NCBI GenBank assembly: GCA_003250355.1
Contig: QKGS01000032.1
Coordinates: forward strand, 1-35,653
Reading direction: 5' to 3'
From: Bacteroidota bacterium
Lineage (GTDB): Bacteria; Bacteroidota; Bacteroidia; Bacteroidales; SZUA-534
Length of the DNA stretch: 35,653 nucleotides
How positions within the stretch are numbered: the first letter of the stretch is position 1; every line of letters starts with the position of its first letter. The notes beneath the pieces were generated by a model. It saw only the letters and a program-made list of their open reading frames with translations. It was not told the origin of the DNA and did no database searches. The position numbers and the translations under genes are program-made. Shown here in pieces: positions 1-8,197 of this stretch.

Positions 1-186
1 GGTTTTCTTTAAAAAGTCAATAACGAGGTTTTTATGAAACTCTTCCGATTCTGTATCATTTATGCTGTCAAGTAACTGGGTGAGATTGGTCTTGAAACTT
101 TCAATTTCAGTCCTGTTTGGCTTCACTTTTAAAAAGGCTTTATTAAGTGCCTTTCTCGGTTTCAAGATTTGTAATTGCTCACTCAT
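1..186 (-). CDS. N-terminus of a probable type IIG (Eco57I-like) restriction-modification enzyme, partial
   Basis: A 62-codon reading frame opens with ATG at 186 and runs off the left edge. The peptide starts MSEQLQILKPRKALNKAFLK and later has ESEEFHKNLVIDFLKKT. From memory this resembles the DUF7149-type N-terminal segment found on large Bacteroidota class IIG enzymes, which join a DNA methyltransferase and a nuclease in one chain of about 1000 residues. Only the N-terminal segment is visible: no methylase motif (NPPY) or nuclease motif falls inside the window, so the call rests on similarity of this segment alone. It reads in the same direction as the glycosyltransferase upstream but has a -7 promoter box of its own in the 116-bp gap, so it may be an independent accessory gene. 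Confidence 0.6.
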   Translation of the reverse strand, partial: MSEQLQILKPRKALNKAFLKVKPNRTEIESFKTNLTQLLDSINDTESEEFHKNLVIDFLKKT

Positions 187-208
187 TTTATTTTTCAATT
201 GTGTTCGC

Positions 209-224
209 AAACCGCAAGCGGTTT
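209..224. other. Short perfect palindrome upstream of the restriction-modification gene
   Basis: AAACCGC and GCGGTTT face each other with two bases between them, 22 bp upstream of the ATG at 186. No T-run follows on the minus strand, so a terminator for the preceding glycosyltransferase gene is unlikely. It would lie in the leader of the restriction-modification transcript if the box at 265-272 is used. An operator or leader hairpin is possible; the function is unknown. Confidence 0.35.
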
Positions 225-264
225 CCATTTACTAAAAATCAGTATATAAGCTTGTTAATATCCA

Positions 265-272
265 CAAATGTA
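265..272 (-). promoter_or_regulatory. Candidate -7 box for the restriction-modification gene
   Basis: On the minus strand this reads TACATTTG, an exact match to the Bacteroidota -7 consensus TAnnTTTG. No TTTG is found 19 bp upstream. It would give a leader of about 70 nt that contains the palindrome at 209-224. Confidence 0.35.
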
Positions 273-302
273 TCAATTTACCACCAGTGCGTTGGCAACA
301 TA

Positions 303-2234
303 CTACATACAAAACTTTGACAAGTCAAATGGTATTTTACTTATATATCCGTATGTAAAAGGATTACCTGCATTGGTTTTAACCTCAATATTGCTTACTG
401 AATACTGCCCTTTATCTTTATTCCATATAAATATTTTCAGTTCAGAGCCTTTGGGATACTTCAATACCGGCAAAAACAGGTTAAATGCTACAAATGCGGT
501 ATCGCCGGGGTTCAAAAATTCATTAAAGCTTTTTGCCCTCCAATCGTATGTAACACCATCTTTTTCTATTGTTGTAACTATCATTGCACCTCCGGTTGAA
601 TCAATTTGGTGTGCCATTAAAGTAATATCAATTGTATTGTTCTTTGAAAATGTTATTTCATCGATAGTAAAAGTTGTTGTAGCTGCATATTCATTGCTAA
701 TATGATACCATATATTACCTGATAGTGTGTCGGTAAATACAGAATCGATACCTTTACCCGCATACTCTTCATTGCTTAAAAGCTTTTGGGCAAAGTAAGT
801 ACATTGGTCTACTTTGGGCTCATTGCTTTTACTTAGCAAATATATATTCCCGGCCATAGTATATTTACGCTTAACAATATTAGGGAAATAATGATTGGCA
901 ACTGTAAAAAATGTTGGCTCTACCTGATTGGCATTTCCAAATATATGATATTCTGAAGTATCGTTTTTAATTATCTCCGAATACTGTTTTAAAGAAATAG
1001 TATCGAGTAGAATGGTTTTGTTCTTTAACTTACCAAATTCATGTTCATAAAATTCACCTATCTCCGGGCGGGTCGATATAGCATTTATCGACACATCTGT
1101 TAGTTCCGATTCCCATTGAACCGATTTCTCTGCAACTAATTTAAAACGATCATTTACAATAAGTTCATAATGATGGCGCAATAGAACCAAAGTTGAAACA
1201 TTGACCGCTACCAAAACAAAAACCATAATAAACTCCTGTTTAACATTCAGCGTGCGTATAAATGATGCAAGAAATAATATTAAGAACGGGAATGAAAAAT
1301 AGAGTACCCTTTCGTGCATTAGGTTAGCTTTAAAATATGAATAAGCAGAACCTATTATTATTGGCATTAAAAACCAAATAAGGGCAATCCAACGATAACG
1401 TCGTTCGGCAAATGCCGCATTGCCTTTTAACCCAAATATTATAACCAAAACAATAGTAATAAGTACTAACCACGAGTGGTGAACAAGGTATTTGAAATAA
1501 CCGGTAAAAAAACTAAACCGTAACTCTCCCAACCAGCCTTCTATACCTCCAATTCCAAGTTGGTAAAGTGTTATTTTTATATGAGGTATAAACAATAATA
1601 AAATTGTAATGCCTGCAATTAAAACCGCATTTCGCTTTGGGGCTTTCTCTATTAACCAAACCGATAACGTAATAATACCTATACACAAAAAACTAAAATA
1701 ATGGCTGTATGCTGCTATTGTAGCCGACAAAACATATAATATAAGTGCCAAATAGTGAATACGCTCGCTTCGCCTAATATATAGCGATATACAATATGTT
1801 GCAAGCAAAACAAAGAATATACCGAAACCATACATACGGGCTATTTGGCTATTAACAATATTGTACTGAAGTGTTGCAAATATTGCCGAAGCAAATACTC
1901 CGGCCGATTTATTGAACCACACTTTTCCTATCAGATAAATGAGTAGTATACCAAGTATGCCCAATACTATATTTACAAGCTTAAGAGCCGGCCGGTTCAA
2001 ACCAAATGTTTTGGTAAAATAGTACAAAAACAAATGATGCCCTGCCGGGTGACCGTCAACCTTTACTCCATGTTCCATTAACTCTGAAAATGAATCGTAC
2101 CCAAGCCTGCTTATTGCACTAAATTCATCGTCGGTAAATGGTACTTCGGTAAAGTTATATAATCGTACTGCCGATGCTACAAGTAATATTAGTAATACTA
2201 CAAAAGTGTGTTTGTTATTGTAAATTAATTGCAT
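303..2234 (-). CDS. GT39/ArnT-like membrane glycosyltransferase
   Basis: A 643-residue polytopic membrane protein, probably a GT-C fold glycosyltransferase that moves a sugar from a polyprenyl-phosphate donor on the outer face of the inner membrane. The first transmembrane helix (about residues 10-26) is followed by an acidic pair with Glu (D35, D36, E37), the usual catalytic Asp site of GT39/GT83 proteins in the first periplasmic loop. A His-Pro pair follows at about 61-62. About ten more hydrophobic segments run to residue 350. The last 200 or so residues are hydrophilic and would lie in the periplasm. It is preceded by an acyltransferase gene, with a repeat-filled gap between them. Acceptor and donor cannot be read from the sequence. 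Confidence 0.85.
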   Translation of the reverse strand: MQLIYNNKHTFVVLLILLVASAVRLYNFTEVPFTDDEFSAISRLGYDSFSELMEHGVKVDGHPAGHHLFLYYFTKTFGLNRPALKLVNIVLGILGILLIYLIGKVWFNKSAGVFASAIFATLQYNIVNSQIARMYGFGIFFVLLATYCISLYIRRSERIHYLALILYVLSATIAAYSHYFSFLCIGIITLSVWLIEKAPKRNAVLIAGITILLLFIPHIKITLYQLGIGGIEGWLGELRFSFFTGYFKYLVHHSWLVLITIVLVIIFGLKGNAAFAERRYRWIALIWFLMPIIIGSAYSYFKANLMHERVLYFSFPFLILFLASFIRTLNVKQEFIMVFVLVAVNVSTLVLLRHHYELIVNDRFKLVAEKSVQWESELTDVSINAISTRPEIGEFYEHEFGKLKNKTILLDTISLKQYSEIIKNDTSEYHIFGNANQVEPTFFTVANHYFPNIVKRKYTMAGNIYLLSKSNEPKVDQCTYFAQKLLSNEEYAGKGIDSVFTDTLSGNIWYHISNEYAATTTFTIDEITFSKNNTIDITLMAHQIDSTGGAMIVTTIEKDGVTYDWRAKSFNEFLNPGDTAFVAFNLFLPVLKYPKGSELKIFIWNKDKGQYSVSNIEVKTNAGNPFTYGYISKIPFDLSKFCM

Positions 2235-2240
2235 TGTTGT

Positions 2241-2353
2241 AGGTTCTAAGTTATAGGTTATGGTTATAGGTTACAATTATCAATTATCAGGGTTGAATGA
2301 TTGAAAGGTTTCTTTCCTGTCTCCGATCTCCGGTTTCCTGTTTCCGCTTTCCG
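2241..2353. repeat. Degenerate 7-bp-period tandem repeat, copy A
   Basis: The gap between the acyltransferase and glycosyltransferase genes is filled by short units that keep a period of 6 to 7 bases while their sequence drifts: TTATAGG-type units (2250-2274), CAATTAT-type units (about 2274-2290), then TYTCCKN-type units such as TCTCCGA and TTTCCTG (2313-2353). The same unit types recur in the same order at 4938-5044 and 8782-8880. Confidence 0.75.
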
Positions 2354-2356
2354 TAT

Positions 2357-3238
2357 TTAATTATTCGTCGGTTTTTTATCTCTCCATCGGTTATGCGACC
2401 ACAGCCAGTTTGCCGGTTTTTTGCGTATTACGTCTTCAAGGGCACTCATATACAATTGAGTTATTTCGCCCGGTTTAGTTTCAAGCGGATTATTGCATAA
2501 CTCTTTTATTTCGAGTGTATAATACCCCCGTTTCACACGTTGAACATCGAAAAACACAAGTGGTAAATTATTGTACTTAGCGTATTTTTCGGGACCAAGC
2601 AAGCAAGCTGTATCCTGCCCCATGAATGTTATCCATGCAGCCTTATCAAGATTACTTTCACGCTGATCGGCAGCCATAATGTACACTACCGGCTTTTCTT
2701 TCTTTTTTTCGAAATACTCACGGGTTTTGGTAATAGGCACCATTTGCATACCAAATTTTTCGCGCAAGCCTATTGCATATTTCTCAACAAAGCGGTTACT
2801 CATAGGCTTATATAGTGCTGCTCCCTGATGTTTTATTTGAAAATCGACAGCCTGTATACCCCACTCCCAATTGGCATAGTGTGTTGCAAGTGCTATTATA
2901 TCTTGCCCGTTTTCATAGTATTTATCTAATGCTTCGGGATTGAGAACTTTGTAACGGTTGGCAAACTGTTTTTTAGTCATTGTAAAACCCTTAAGCCCCT
3001 CAACAAATATTGGTGCAAGGTTGTGCTTAAAAAACTCTTTGGTTATTTTCTTTATCTCCTGTTTACTCTTTTCGGGAAATGAAGCTGCCAAATTGTTGAA
3101 TACCACCTGCTTTCGGTAGCCTGCTACATAGTAAATAATTAAATAAGCAAAATACGATTTGGAATACAACAGAAAAAAAGGGACTATTTTAAAAATATTT
3201 ATCCCTATGTAGAAGAAAAAAAATGTTAACCTGTGCAT
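2357..3238 (-). CDS. LpxL/HtrB-like lysophospholipid acyltransferase
   Basis: A 293-residue member of the lipid A biosynthesis acyltransferase family, which transfers an acyl chain to a lipid A precursor or related lipid at the inner membrane. The HxxxxE catalytic motif is H120 to E125 in the stretch ATHYANWEWG. The N-terminal 35 residues form a hydrophobic membrane anchor. The length fits the family (about 290-310 residues). A TATATTTG promoter box sits just upstream at 3257-3264, so it may be transcribed independently of the SiaC gene 51 bp away. The product could also be an aminolipid or other lysolipid acyltransferase; the family is firm but the substrate is not. Confidence 0.9.
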   Translation of the reverse strand: MHRLTFFFFYIGINIFKIVPFFLLYSKSYFAYLIIYYVAGYRKQVVFNNLAASFPEKSKQEIKKITKEFFKHNLAPIFVEGLKGFTMTKKQFANRYKVLNPEALDKYYENGQDIIALATHYANWEWGIQAVDFQIKHQGAALYKPMSNRFVEKYAIGLREKFGMQMVPITKTREYFEKKKEKPVVYIMAADQRESNLDKAAWITFMGQDTACLLGPEKYAKYNNLPLVFFDVQRVKRGYYTLEIKELCNNPLETKPGEITQLYMSALEDVIRKKPANWLWSHNRWRDKKPTNN

Positions 3239-3256
3239 GAATATTATTATTTACCA

Positions 3257-3264
3257 CAAATATA
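3257..3264 (-). promoter_or_regulatory. Candidate -7 box for the acyltransferase gene
   Basis: Minus strand TATATTTG matches TAnnTTTG exactly and lies 18 bp before the ATG. No good TTTG is seen 19 bp further upstream. Confidence 0.4.
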
Positions 3265-3289
3265 TTGCTATAAATGGTAAATAAAAATA

Positions 3290-3667
3290 CTAATGCGATA
3301 TAAGATTAAACGGCACTCCGGCTATTTCAGAAAACGACTGCCCGGCTTCGAATATATCTTCGTCGTCTTCGTTGTAATACCAGTTTACTATTAGTTTCCC
3401 TGTATTGTTTTTGGGTATTTGAGCAAATAGTTCAACTATATTGATAATTATTTTCGACGACGATGAATTGAAATATTCCAAATCAATTACCAACACTGTT
3501 TCCCGGTTAGGTTCCTGAATATATTCTTCAACCCATTTAAGTATTGGTTTATAAAAATCCTTAACATTTTCGGGCAGCGATTTTCCGGAGAATATAAACT
3601 GTCCGGTATTTTTATCTAAAACTATTTCGGGGGTTTCGGCCGAGCCTTCGTTATGTATGCTTATCAT
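3290..3667 (-). CDS. SiaC family (DUF1987) regulatory phosphoprotein
   Basis: A 125-residue cytosolic protein with the full SiaC signature: TPEIVLD near the N-terminus, GKSLPENV at 28-35, the core YFNSSSSK at 65-72 and a WYYNEDDEDIFEAG stretch. In Pseudomonas aeruginosa SiaC is phosphorylated on Thr68 by the kinase SiaB, dephosphorylated by SiaA, and in its unphosphorylated form activates a diguanylate cyclase. Here the residue at the same count is Ser68, so phosphorylation is still possible. No SiaA, SiaB or GGDEF gene is in the window, so its partners are elsewhere or different. It lies 26 bp after the M48 protease gene and is probably co-transcribed with it. Confidence 0.9.
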   Translation of the reverse strand: MISIHNEGSAETPEIVLDKNTGQFIFSGKSLPENVKDFYKPILKWVEEYIQEPNRETVLVIDLEYFNSSSSKIIINIVELFAQIPKNNTGKLIVNWYYNEDDEDIFEAGQSFSEIAGVPFNLISH

Positions 3668-3693
3668 ATATCCTGTTTTGAATAAAACTCAAA

Positions 3694-4929
3694 TTACTTT
3701 TTCAACAAATTCTTCACACGGTTAAACAAATCGGGGTGCGAATAGTTCACAAACACATAGAACGGATGTGGCGTAAGGTTACTCAAATTATTGCCTGCCA
3801 GCTTTTTAAGTGCCGACACTAGTTTTTGAGCATTATAAGTATCGGCAGCATAGTTATCGGCCTGATACTCATTTTTACGTGAAAGTATATTCATAAACAA
3901 TCCGGTAACCGACGACACCGGGCTGTAAAGCAACCCGAATGCTATCAGGCTTATATGAAACACCGGTTGGTTAACACCTAAAGCTGCCGAAAGCTCAGGG
4001 TTTCCTATCAACAGTGAGAGTATATACAACATCACTCCCATTTGCGCAAGCGAAAGTATAAGAGCTGTAACTGTATGTTTCTTTTTATTGTGTCCTATTT
4101 CGTGAGCAAGTACGGCTACTATCTCTTCGGTGCTAAGGTCTTTCATTAACGTATCGTACAGTACTATCCGTTTTTTAGGGCCAAACCCGGTAAAATAAGC
4201 ATTAGCTCTGGTTGATCGTTTTGAACCGTCTATTTGATATATATTATTTAATTTGAATCCAACCGTTGAGCTATAATCCTGGATAGCAGTACGCAATTCG
4301 CCCTCGGGCAATGGTGTTTGTTTGTTAAACAACGGTACTATTATATTGGAATAGAACATACTCATAAACAAGGTAAAAAAGGCCAATATCCCCCATGTGT
4401 ATAGCCAAAAATATTCGCCGGTATTTACATATAGCTTGTATATGGCAAAGTAAAGTATCACAGATATAACGGCTGCAACTAACCACCCTTTCAATTTATC
4501 GAAAATAAAGGTTTTGGGTGTTGTTTTATTGAACCCGAAACGTTCCTCTATTACAAATGTTTCGTATATATTAAATGGTGTTGAAATAATATCGGAAGCC
4601 AAAAATAATACTCCAAAAAACAGAAGCCCCAGCCACAATTCACTTTCAATATATCCGCTCAACAAAGTATTGAGCCAACCAAAGCCTTGAAATAACAAAA
4701 ACAAAACTATACCAACAAAACTAACCGACGACGATATTATTGAAAAACGGCTGTTAACTCTTGAGTATTCCTGCTGCTTTTTATATTTCTCACTGTCGTA
4801 AATACCTTCGAGTTCGTTGGGTACAGGTTTACTACGCCAAGTTTGGTTCATATATTCACTAACTCGTTCAAATATAAAATCGAATATTACTATTGCAAGT
4901 ATTATGTAAAAAAGTGTTGTACTGTTCAT
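3694..4929 (-). CDS. Ste24-like M48 family zinc metalloprotease
   Basis: A 411-residue integral membrane protease of the CAAX prenyl protease 1 (Ste24) type. The zinc site HEIGH is at 276-280, with the third ligand E354 in NEYQAD and the conserved D358 that follows it. Hydrophobic segments precede and follow the active site (about 5-20, 63-85, 98-118, 148-165, 175-197, 283-308, 325-345), and the N-terminal peptidase_M48_N half is present. Length and layout match the bacterial family. Bacteria have no prenylated CAAX substrates, so the target is likely a misfolded or specific membrane protein. It is followed by the SiaC gene. Confidence 0.93.
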   Translation of the reverse strand: MNSTTLFYIILAIVIFDFIFERVSEYMNQTWRSKPVPNELEGIYDSEKYKKQQEYSRVNSRFSIISSSVSFVGIVLFLLFQGFGWLNTLLSGYIESELWLGLLFFGVLFLASDIISTPFNIYETFVIEERFGFNKTTPKTFIFDKLKGWLVAAVISVILYFAIYKLYVNTGEYFWLYTWGILAFFTLFMSMFYSNIIVPLFNKQTPLPEGELRTAIQDYSSTVGFKLNNIYQIDGSKRSTRANAYFTGFGPKKRIVLYDTLMKDLSTEEIVAVLAHEIGHNKKKHTVTALILSLAQMGVMLYILSLLIGNPELSAALGVNQPVFHISLIAFGLLYSPVSSVTGLFMNILSRKNEYQADNYAADTYNAQKLVSALKKLAGNNLSNLTPHPFYVFVNYSHPDLFNRVKNLLKK

Positions 4930-4937
4930 ATTTTTTA

Positions 4938-5044
4938 AGGTATCTAGGTTATAGGTTACAGGTTATCGTTTTTAACTTTCATTATTCAGTTTCAGATCTT
5001 CGGTCTCCTGTCTCCGTTTTCCTTATTTCATTAGTTCTTAATTC
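4938..5044. repeat. Degenerate 7-bp-period tandem repeat, copy B
   Basis: It starts with GGTTATA, GGTTACA and GGTTATC units (4945-4966), then runs as TTCATTA-type units into TCTTCGG, TCTCCTG and TCTCCGT units (about 4998-5018) and fades into T-rich heptads up to the stop codon of the DUF6340 gene. Layout and orientation match copies A and C. Confidence 0.75.
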
Positions 5045-6019
5045 CTATTTTCCAAACTGTTTATCGAGTTGCTCTATTTGTTTTTTGCGTTCTTCAAGTT
5101 GTTGTTTATAGTTCAAGGTTTGCATAGCATTTATTATTGAATACGATTTATTAATCCATACAAGTGCCGAATCAATATTATTGTCCGATTCGTTTACTAC
5201 TGCCATATTGTATGCGCAAACAGAGGCTAGCCTTTTACTCTTACTTGCTGAATATGTTTCCCATATTTGAGCTGCTTTGTTCCATTCTCCCATTGCTATA
5301 TAGTTATCGGCATGTTTTAGTTCAGTGTATCCGCCCGAGTAGTACATACGCTTTTCACTAACCCACTGTGGTGAAATATACCTTGCAATAGTTCTATGGT
5401 GTGCGTCGGCTATTTTATGCGACAACCACTCTCCCCCTTCTCTATCGTTCAATAAAGTTTTAAATACATTATAATCTGACACTTCACTAAATATAAGAGT
5501 ATCAGAAAACACTTTACGATATACCTTTTCTAAATCGGCAAAATAAAAATTCCAGGTACTCTGAACCAGTATTAAAAAATCGGCCCGGGTATAGTACCCC
5601 ATTCCATCGAAATATTGCCATATTTGCATAGAGTCGTTCAAAGTAATTTGAACTGGTACTATTAAAGCATCGGCATTGTTATTGTCCAATTGCTCCTCAA
5701 CCGTATTCTGCGATACATTTTCTGCAAGCTCAATATTACTATATGAAGCATTGTACCTTGGCGATTCATTAAGAGCCTCGCCGGTGTACTTTGTTACATA
5801 ATAACACAACAAACTATCGAAATTACGATTATAGTAATCATCGCCTGATAATATATTAACTCCTTTAACCATTGATGCAACAACTATATTGTTAACTCCG
5901 GCGGGTAAGGTTGCCTGAGCCGGATATATAACATCAACAGGTATATATCGTATGCTCACACATGAATTAAAACACGTGAGAACAAATACAAACACCACTA
6001 GTTTAAACCACATTCGCAT
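5045..6019 (-). CDS. DUF6340 family lipoprotein
   Basis: A 324-residue predicted lipoprotein: a basic start, a hydrophobic stretch at 7-15 and a lipobox ending at Cys20 (FNSC). The body resembles DUF6340, a Bacteroidota family without an assigned function. A C-terminal region (about 235-310) has the helical spacing of TPR repeats (DNYIAMGEWNKAAQIWETY), which suggests protein-protein contacts in the periplasm. The ATG follows directly on the TGA of the membrane protein gene upstream, and a GGGGAGGAA stretch that could serve as ribosome site lies within that gene's end, so the two are translationally coupled and probably act together. Confidence 0.8.
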   Translation of the reverse strand: MRMWFKLVVFVFVLTCFNSCVSIRYIPVDVIYPAQATLPAGVNNIVVASMVKGVNILSGDDYYNRNFDSLLCYYVTKYTGEALNESPRYNASYSNIELAENVSQNTVEEQLDNNNADALIVPVQITLNDSMQIWQYFDGMGYYTRADFLILVQSTWNFYFADLEKVYRKVFSDTLIFSEVSDYNVFKTLLNDREGGEWLSHKIADAHHRTIARYISPQWVSEKRMYYSGGYTELKHADNYIAMGEWNKAAQIWETYSASKSKRLASVCAYNMAVVNESDNNIDSALVWINKSYSIINAMQTLNYKQQLEERKKQIEQLDKQFGK

Positions 6020-8092
6020 TCAAATTCCTCCCCAGAATTTTCGTAAAAACCATTCTGTAGCAATAACTAAAAATACTAACACAAAAAGCCACTTATAGTT
6101 TAAAAGTTCGTTGTACCGAGTATTTTTATTTATAACCTTTTCAGGTTTATGAACCTTATATATTTGCTCAATCAATTTATTAACCTCATGGCTTAAAAAT
6201 ACCTTTCCCCCTGTTTTTTTGGCAATGGAAAAAAGTAAGTTATGGTTTGCCAGTGTTGTCATTTGCTCGGTATTGCTTTTAATTACAACAAAGCTCCCAT
6301 TTTTTACAATTGTTTCATCGCCCAAAGTTGCTTTTGCAACAAAACTGTATTGCCCCCGGCTCAAACTGCCGCAATTAAGAGTATAGTACGAATTATTCTT
6401 ATTGAAGTTGTATTTATAAATATTTTTTTCACTGTCTATTAATTCAAAATGCAACTCAGGCTCGGTTATAAGCTCGTAGCTTGCATTATATAATTTAGCT
6501 GATATATTAATATTTTGATGAGTATAATATTCATGTTTATAATCTATCACAAGCCTATCTTTCTTTTCATTGGTAATAAGATATTGCACTGTTTTAGTAA
6601 CAAGTTCATTAGTGAAAGTATGTTGCAGATTACTTTTGTATTCATATAATTTCCAGCGCCATAACCCTTCTCCAAACACAAATCCTATTTTACGGTCGCC
6701 ATTATCCATAAATGATATAAGTGGCCTGTTTGTTTCTACAACACCAGCCTTTTGATAAAACAATACATTGCTTGAAGGAAATTTACCGTATTCGCCAAAT
6801 GGTACATTTAATGGAGGCATCTTATTCAAATCAACACCTGTCATATCGAGTGTAAACAACGAAAAAGCGTTATTAATTGCAGCTCTTGAATCATCGAATA
6901 AGTTCTTTTTATGCTCAATTATATTACCAGGAAAATAACTGTTTAGCACACTAATATCAGACATTTGCCCGGCAATAAACAACAACGGGACTTTACTCTC
7001 AATTATACTTTTCAAAACAGCACCGCCATTTGTTGTTTTCGATGGTATTTGGTTAAGAATAATAAGGGCATAATCGGCAGGTTTTGAATTAAAATCTTTA
7101 ATATTGGTATACTCCCATTCGTAAGCCTGCTTATTACTCACAGCCTGTTTAAATAATGCAGCATCAGGGGTTGGGGCATTATATAAAAAGAGTATTTTCT
7201 TTTTATCGGTACGTACAGTTACTGTAATATACTTTTCGTTGTTACCTGTATTTTGCTCTCGCTCAAGTGCCTGAACCATTATTCTATAAACCGTACTCCC
7301 CTTTCCTTCCGAATCTATATTAAAATATACTTTAGTAAAAAAGTCGTTACTATTAATTACTACCGATTCAGTTTTAAGCAGTTTATCATTTTTAAATACA
7401 CTAATTACGGCAGTATCGTTAATAAGGTTATAAGCCTTAATATTAATAAATAACGGGAATGAGTTACCCTCGTATACTTCATTATTATATATAACATTAT
7501 CAATTAAAATATCGGAATGTTGAACAGTATCGCCTGTGGCTATTGAATAAACCGGAACTGTCATTGTTTCGCTATACCAAGCCGGGTCGTCTCCACTGTT
7601 GTTTATACCGTCGGTTACCATAATCATTACTGCCGGCTTTTCGTGCAACAAGGTTGTTTGGGGTAATTTCAAAAATTCCGATATATTGGTCACCTCGCCT
7701 GAAATATTAATTGCTTCGCAAAGTTCAGGTTTATTTGAAAATGAATATTTCAACACATTATAGTCACGCTCCAAACTGTTCGATATTTCGTTAGCTAAAC
7801 GGTTTAATTCTGTATTGCCGCTATTTTGCATCGACAACGAATTATCAACTCCCAATACTACCATTGGTTTCGATACTGTTTTATTTGTCCATTTTAATAC
7901 AAAATTTAAAAGCAACAGCGATATAACAAAAACAGAAATAAACCTTAATACTCCTAAAATCCAAACTTTAATAGCTGTCAACTCACTGTTCTCCGTTTGC
8001 CTGTAATACAATAAAACACTAACAAGCAAAGCAAACAAAAGGCAAAGAATAGAATACGCCGGCGATATATCGGAAACTAAATTTTTAAACAT
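6020..8092 (-). CDS. VWA-like domain membrane protein (BatA-like layout)
   Basis: A 690-residue protein with two N-terminal membrane segments (about residues 10-32 and 42-65), an extracytoplasmic von Willebrand A-like domain and a single C-terminal membrane helix (about 662-682). Within the VWA part, DNSLS gives the DxSxS metal-site motif and TDGINNSG the later Asp loop, so metal binding looks intact. A middle part resembles the glutamine amidotransferase-like fold common in this protein type. ATG 8092 is chosen over an in-frame TTG at 8116 because the TTG overlaps a good -7 promoter box (8114-8121). It abuts the DUF6340 gene. The role is unknown; related proteins sit in envelope stress or aerotolerance-type clusters. 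Confidence 0.85.
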   Translation of the reverse strand: MFKNLVSDISPAYSILCLLFALLVSVLLYYRQTENSELTAIKVWILGVLRFISVFVISLLLLNFVLKWTNKTVSKPMVVLGVDNSLSMQNSGNTELNRLANEISNSLERDYNVLKYSFSNKPELCEAINISGEVTNISEFLKLPQTTLLHEKPAVMIMVTDGINNSGDDPAWYSETMTVPVYSIATGDTVQHSDILIDNVIYNNEVYEGNSFPLFINIKAYNLINDTAVISVFKNDKLLKTESVVINSNDFFTKVYFNIDSEGKGSTVYRIMVQALEREQNTGNNEKYITVTVRTDKKKILFLYNAPTPDAALFKQAVSNKQAYEWEYTNIKDFNSKPADYALIILNQIPSKTTNGGAVLKSIIESKVPLLFIAGQMSDISVLNSYFPGNIIEHKKNLFDDSRAAINNAFSLFTLDMTGVDLNKMPPLNVPFGEYGKFPSSNVLFYQKAGVVETNRPLISFMDNGDRKIGFVFGEGLWRWKLYEYKSNLQHTFTNELVTKTVQYLITNEKKDRLVIDYKHEYYTHQNINISAKLYNASYELITEPELHFELIDSEKNIYKYNFNKNNSYYTLNCGSLSRGQYSFVAKATLGDETIVKNGSFVVIKSNTEQMTTLANHNLLFSIAKKTGGKVFLSHEVNKLIEQIYKVHKPEKVINKNTRYNELLNYKWLFVLVFLVIATEWFLRKFWGGI

Positions 8093-8113
8093 TCTCGGAT
8101 TTTTATTGAACCC

Positions 8114-8121
8114 CAAAACTA
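8114..8121 (-). promoter_or_regulatory. Candidate -7 box for the VWA protein cluster
   Basis: Minus strand TAGTTTTG matches TAnnTTTG. It would place the transcript start about 15 nt before ATG 8092 and probably drives the minus-strand cluster running to 3290. No clear TTTG box is seen 19 bp upstream. Confidence 0.45.
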
Positions 8122-8197
8122 ATAAATGTAGCGTTAGTTTTTAGCTATCATTGCAAAAAGAATTATACTTTTATATCTGTTTCATTGTTTTATTAGA

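Noticed and set aside
268-705. 145-codon plus-strand frame at the left end
   Set aside because: It lies opposite the glycosyltransferase gene and has no recognisable protein features; it is an antisense shadow.
8093-8116. TTG start for the VWA protein
   Set aside because: It overlaps an exact TAnnTTTG promoter box, and ATG 8092 leads straight into the first membrane segment.
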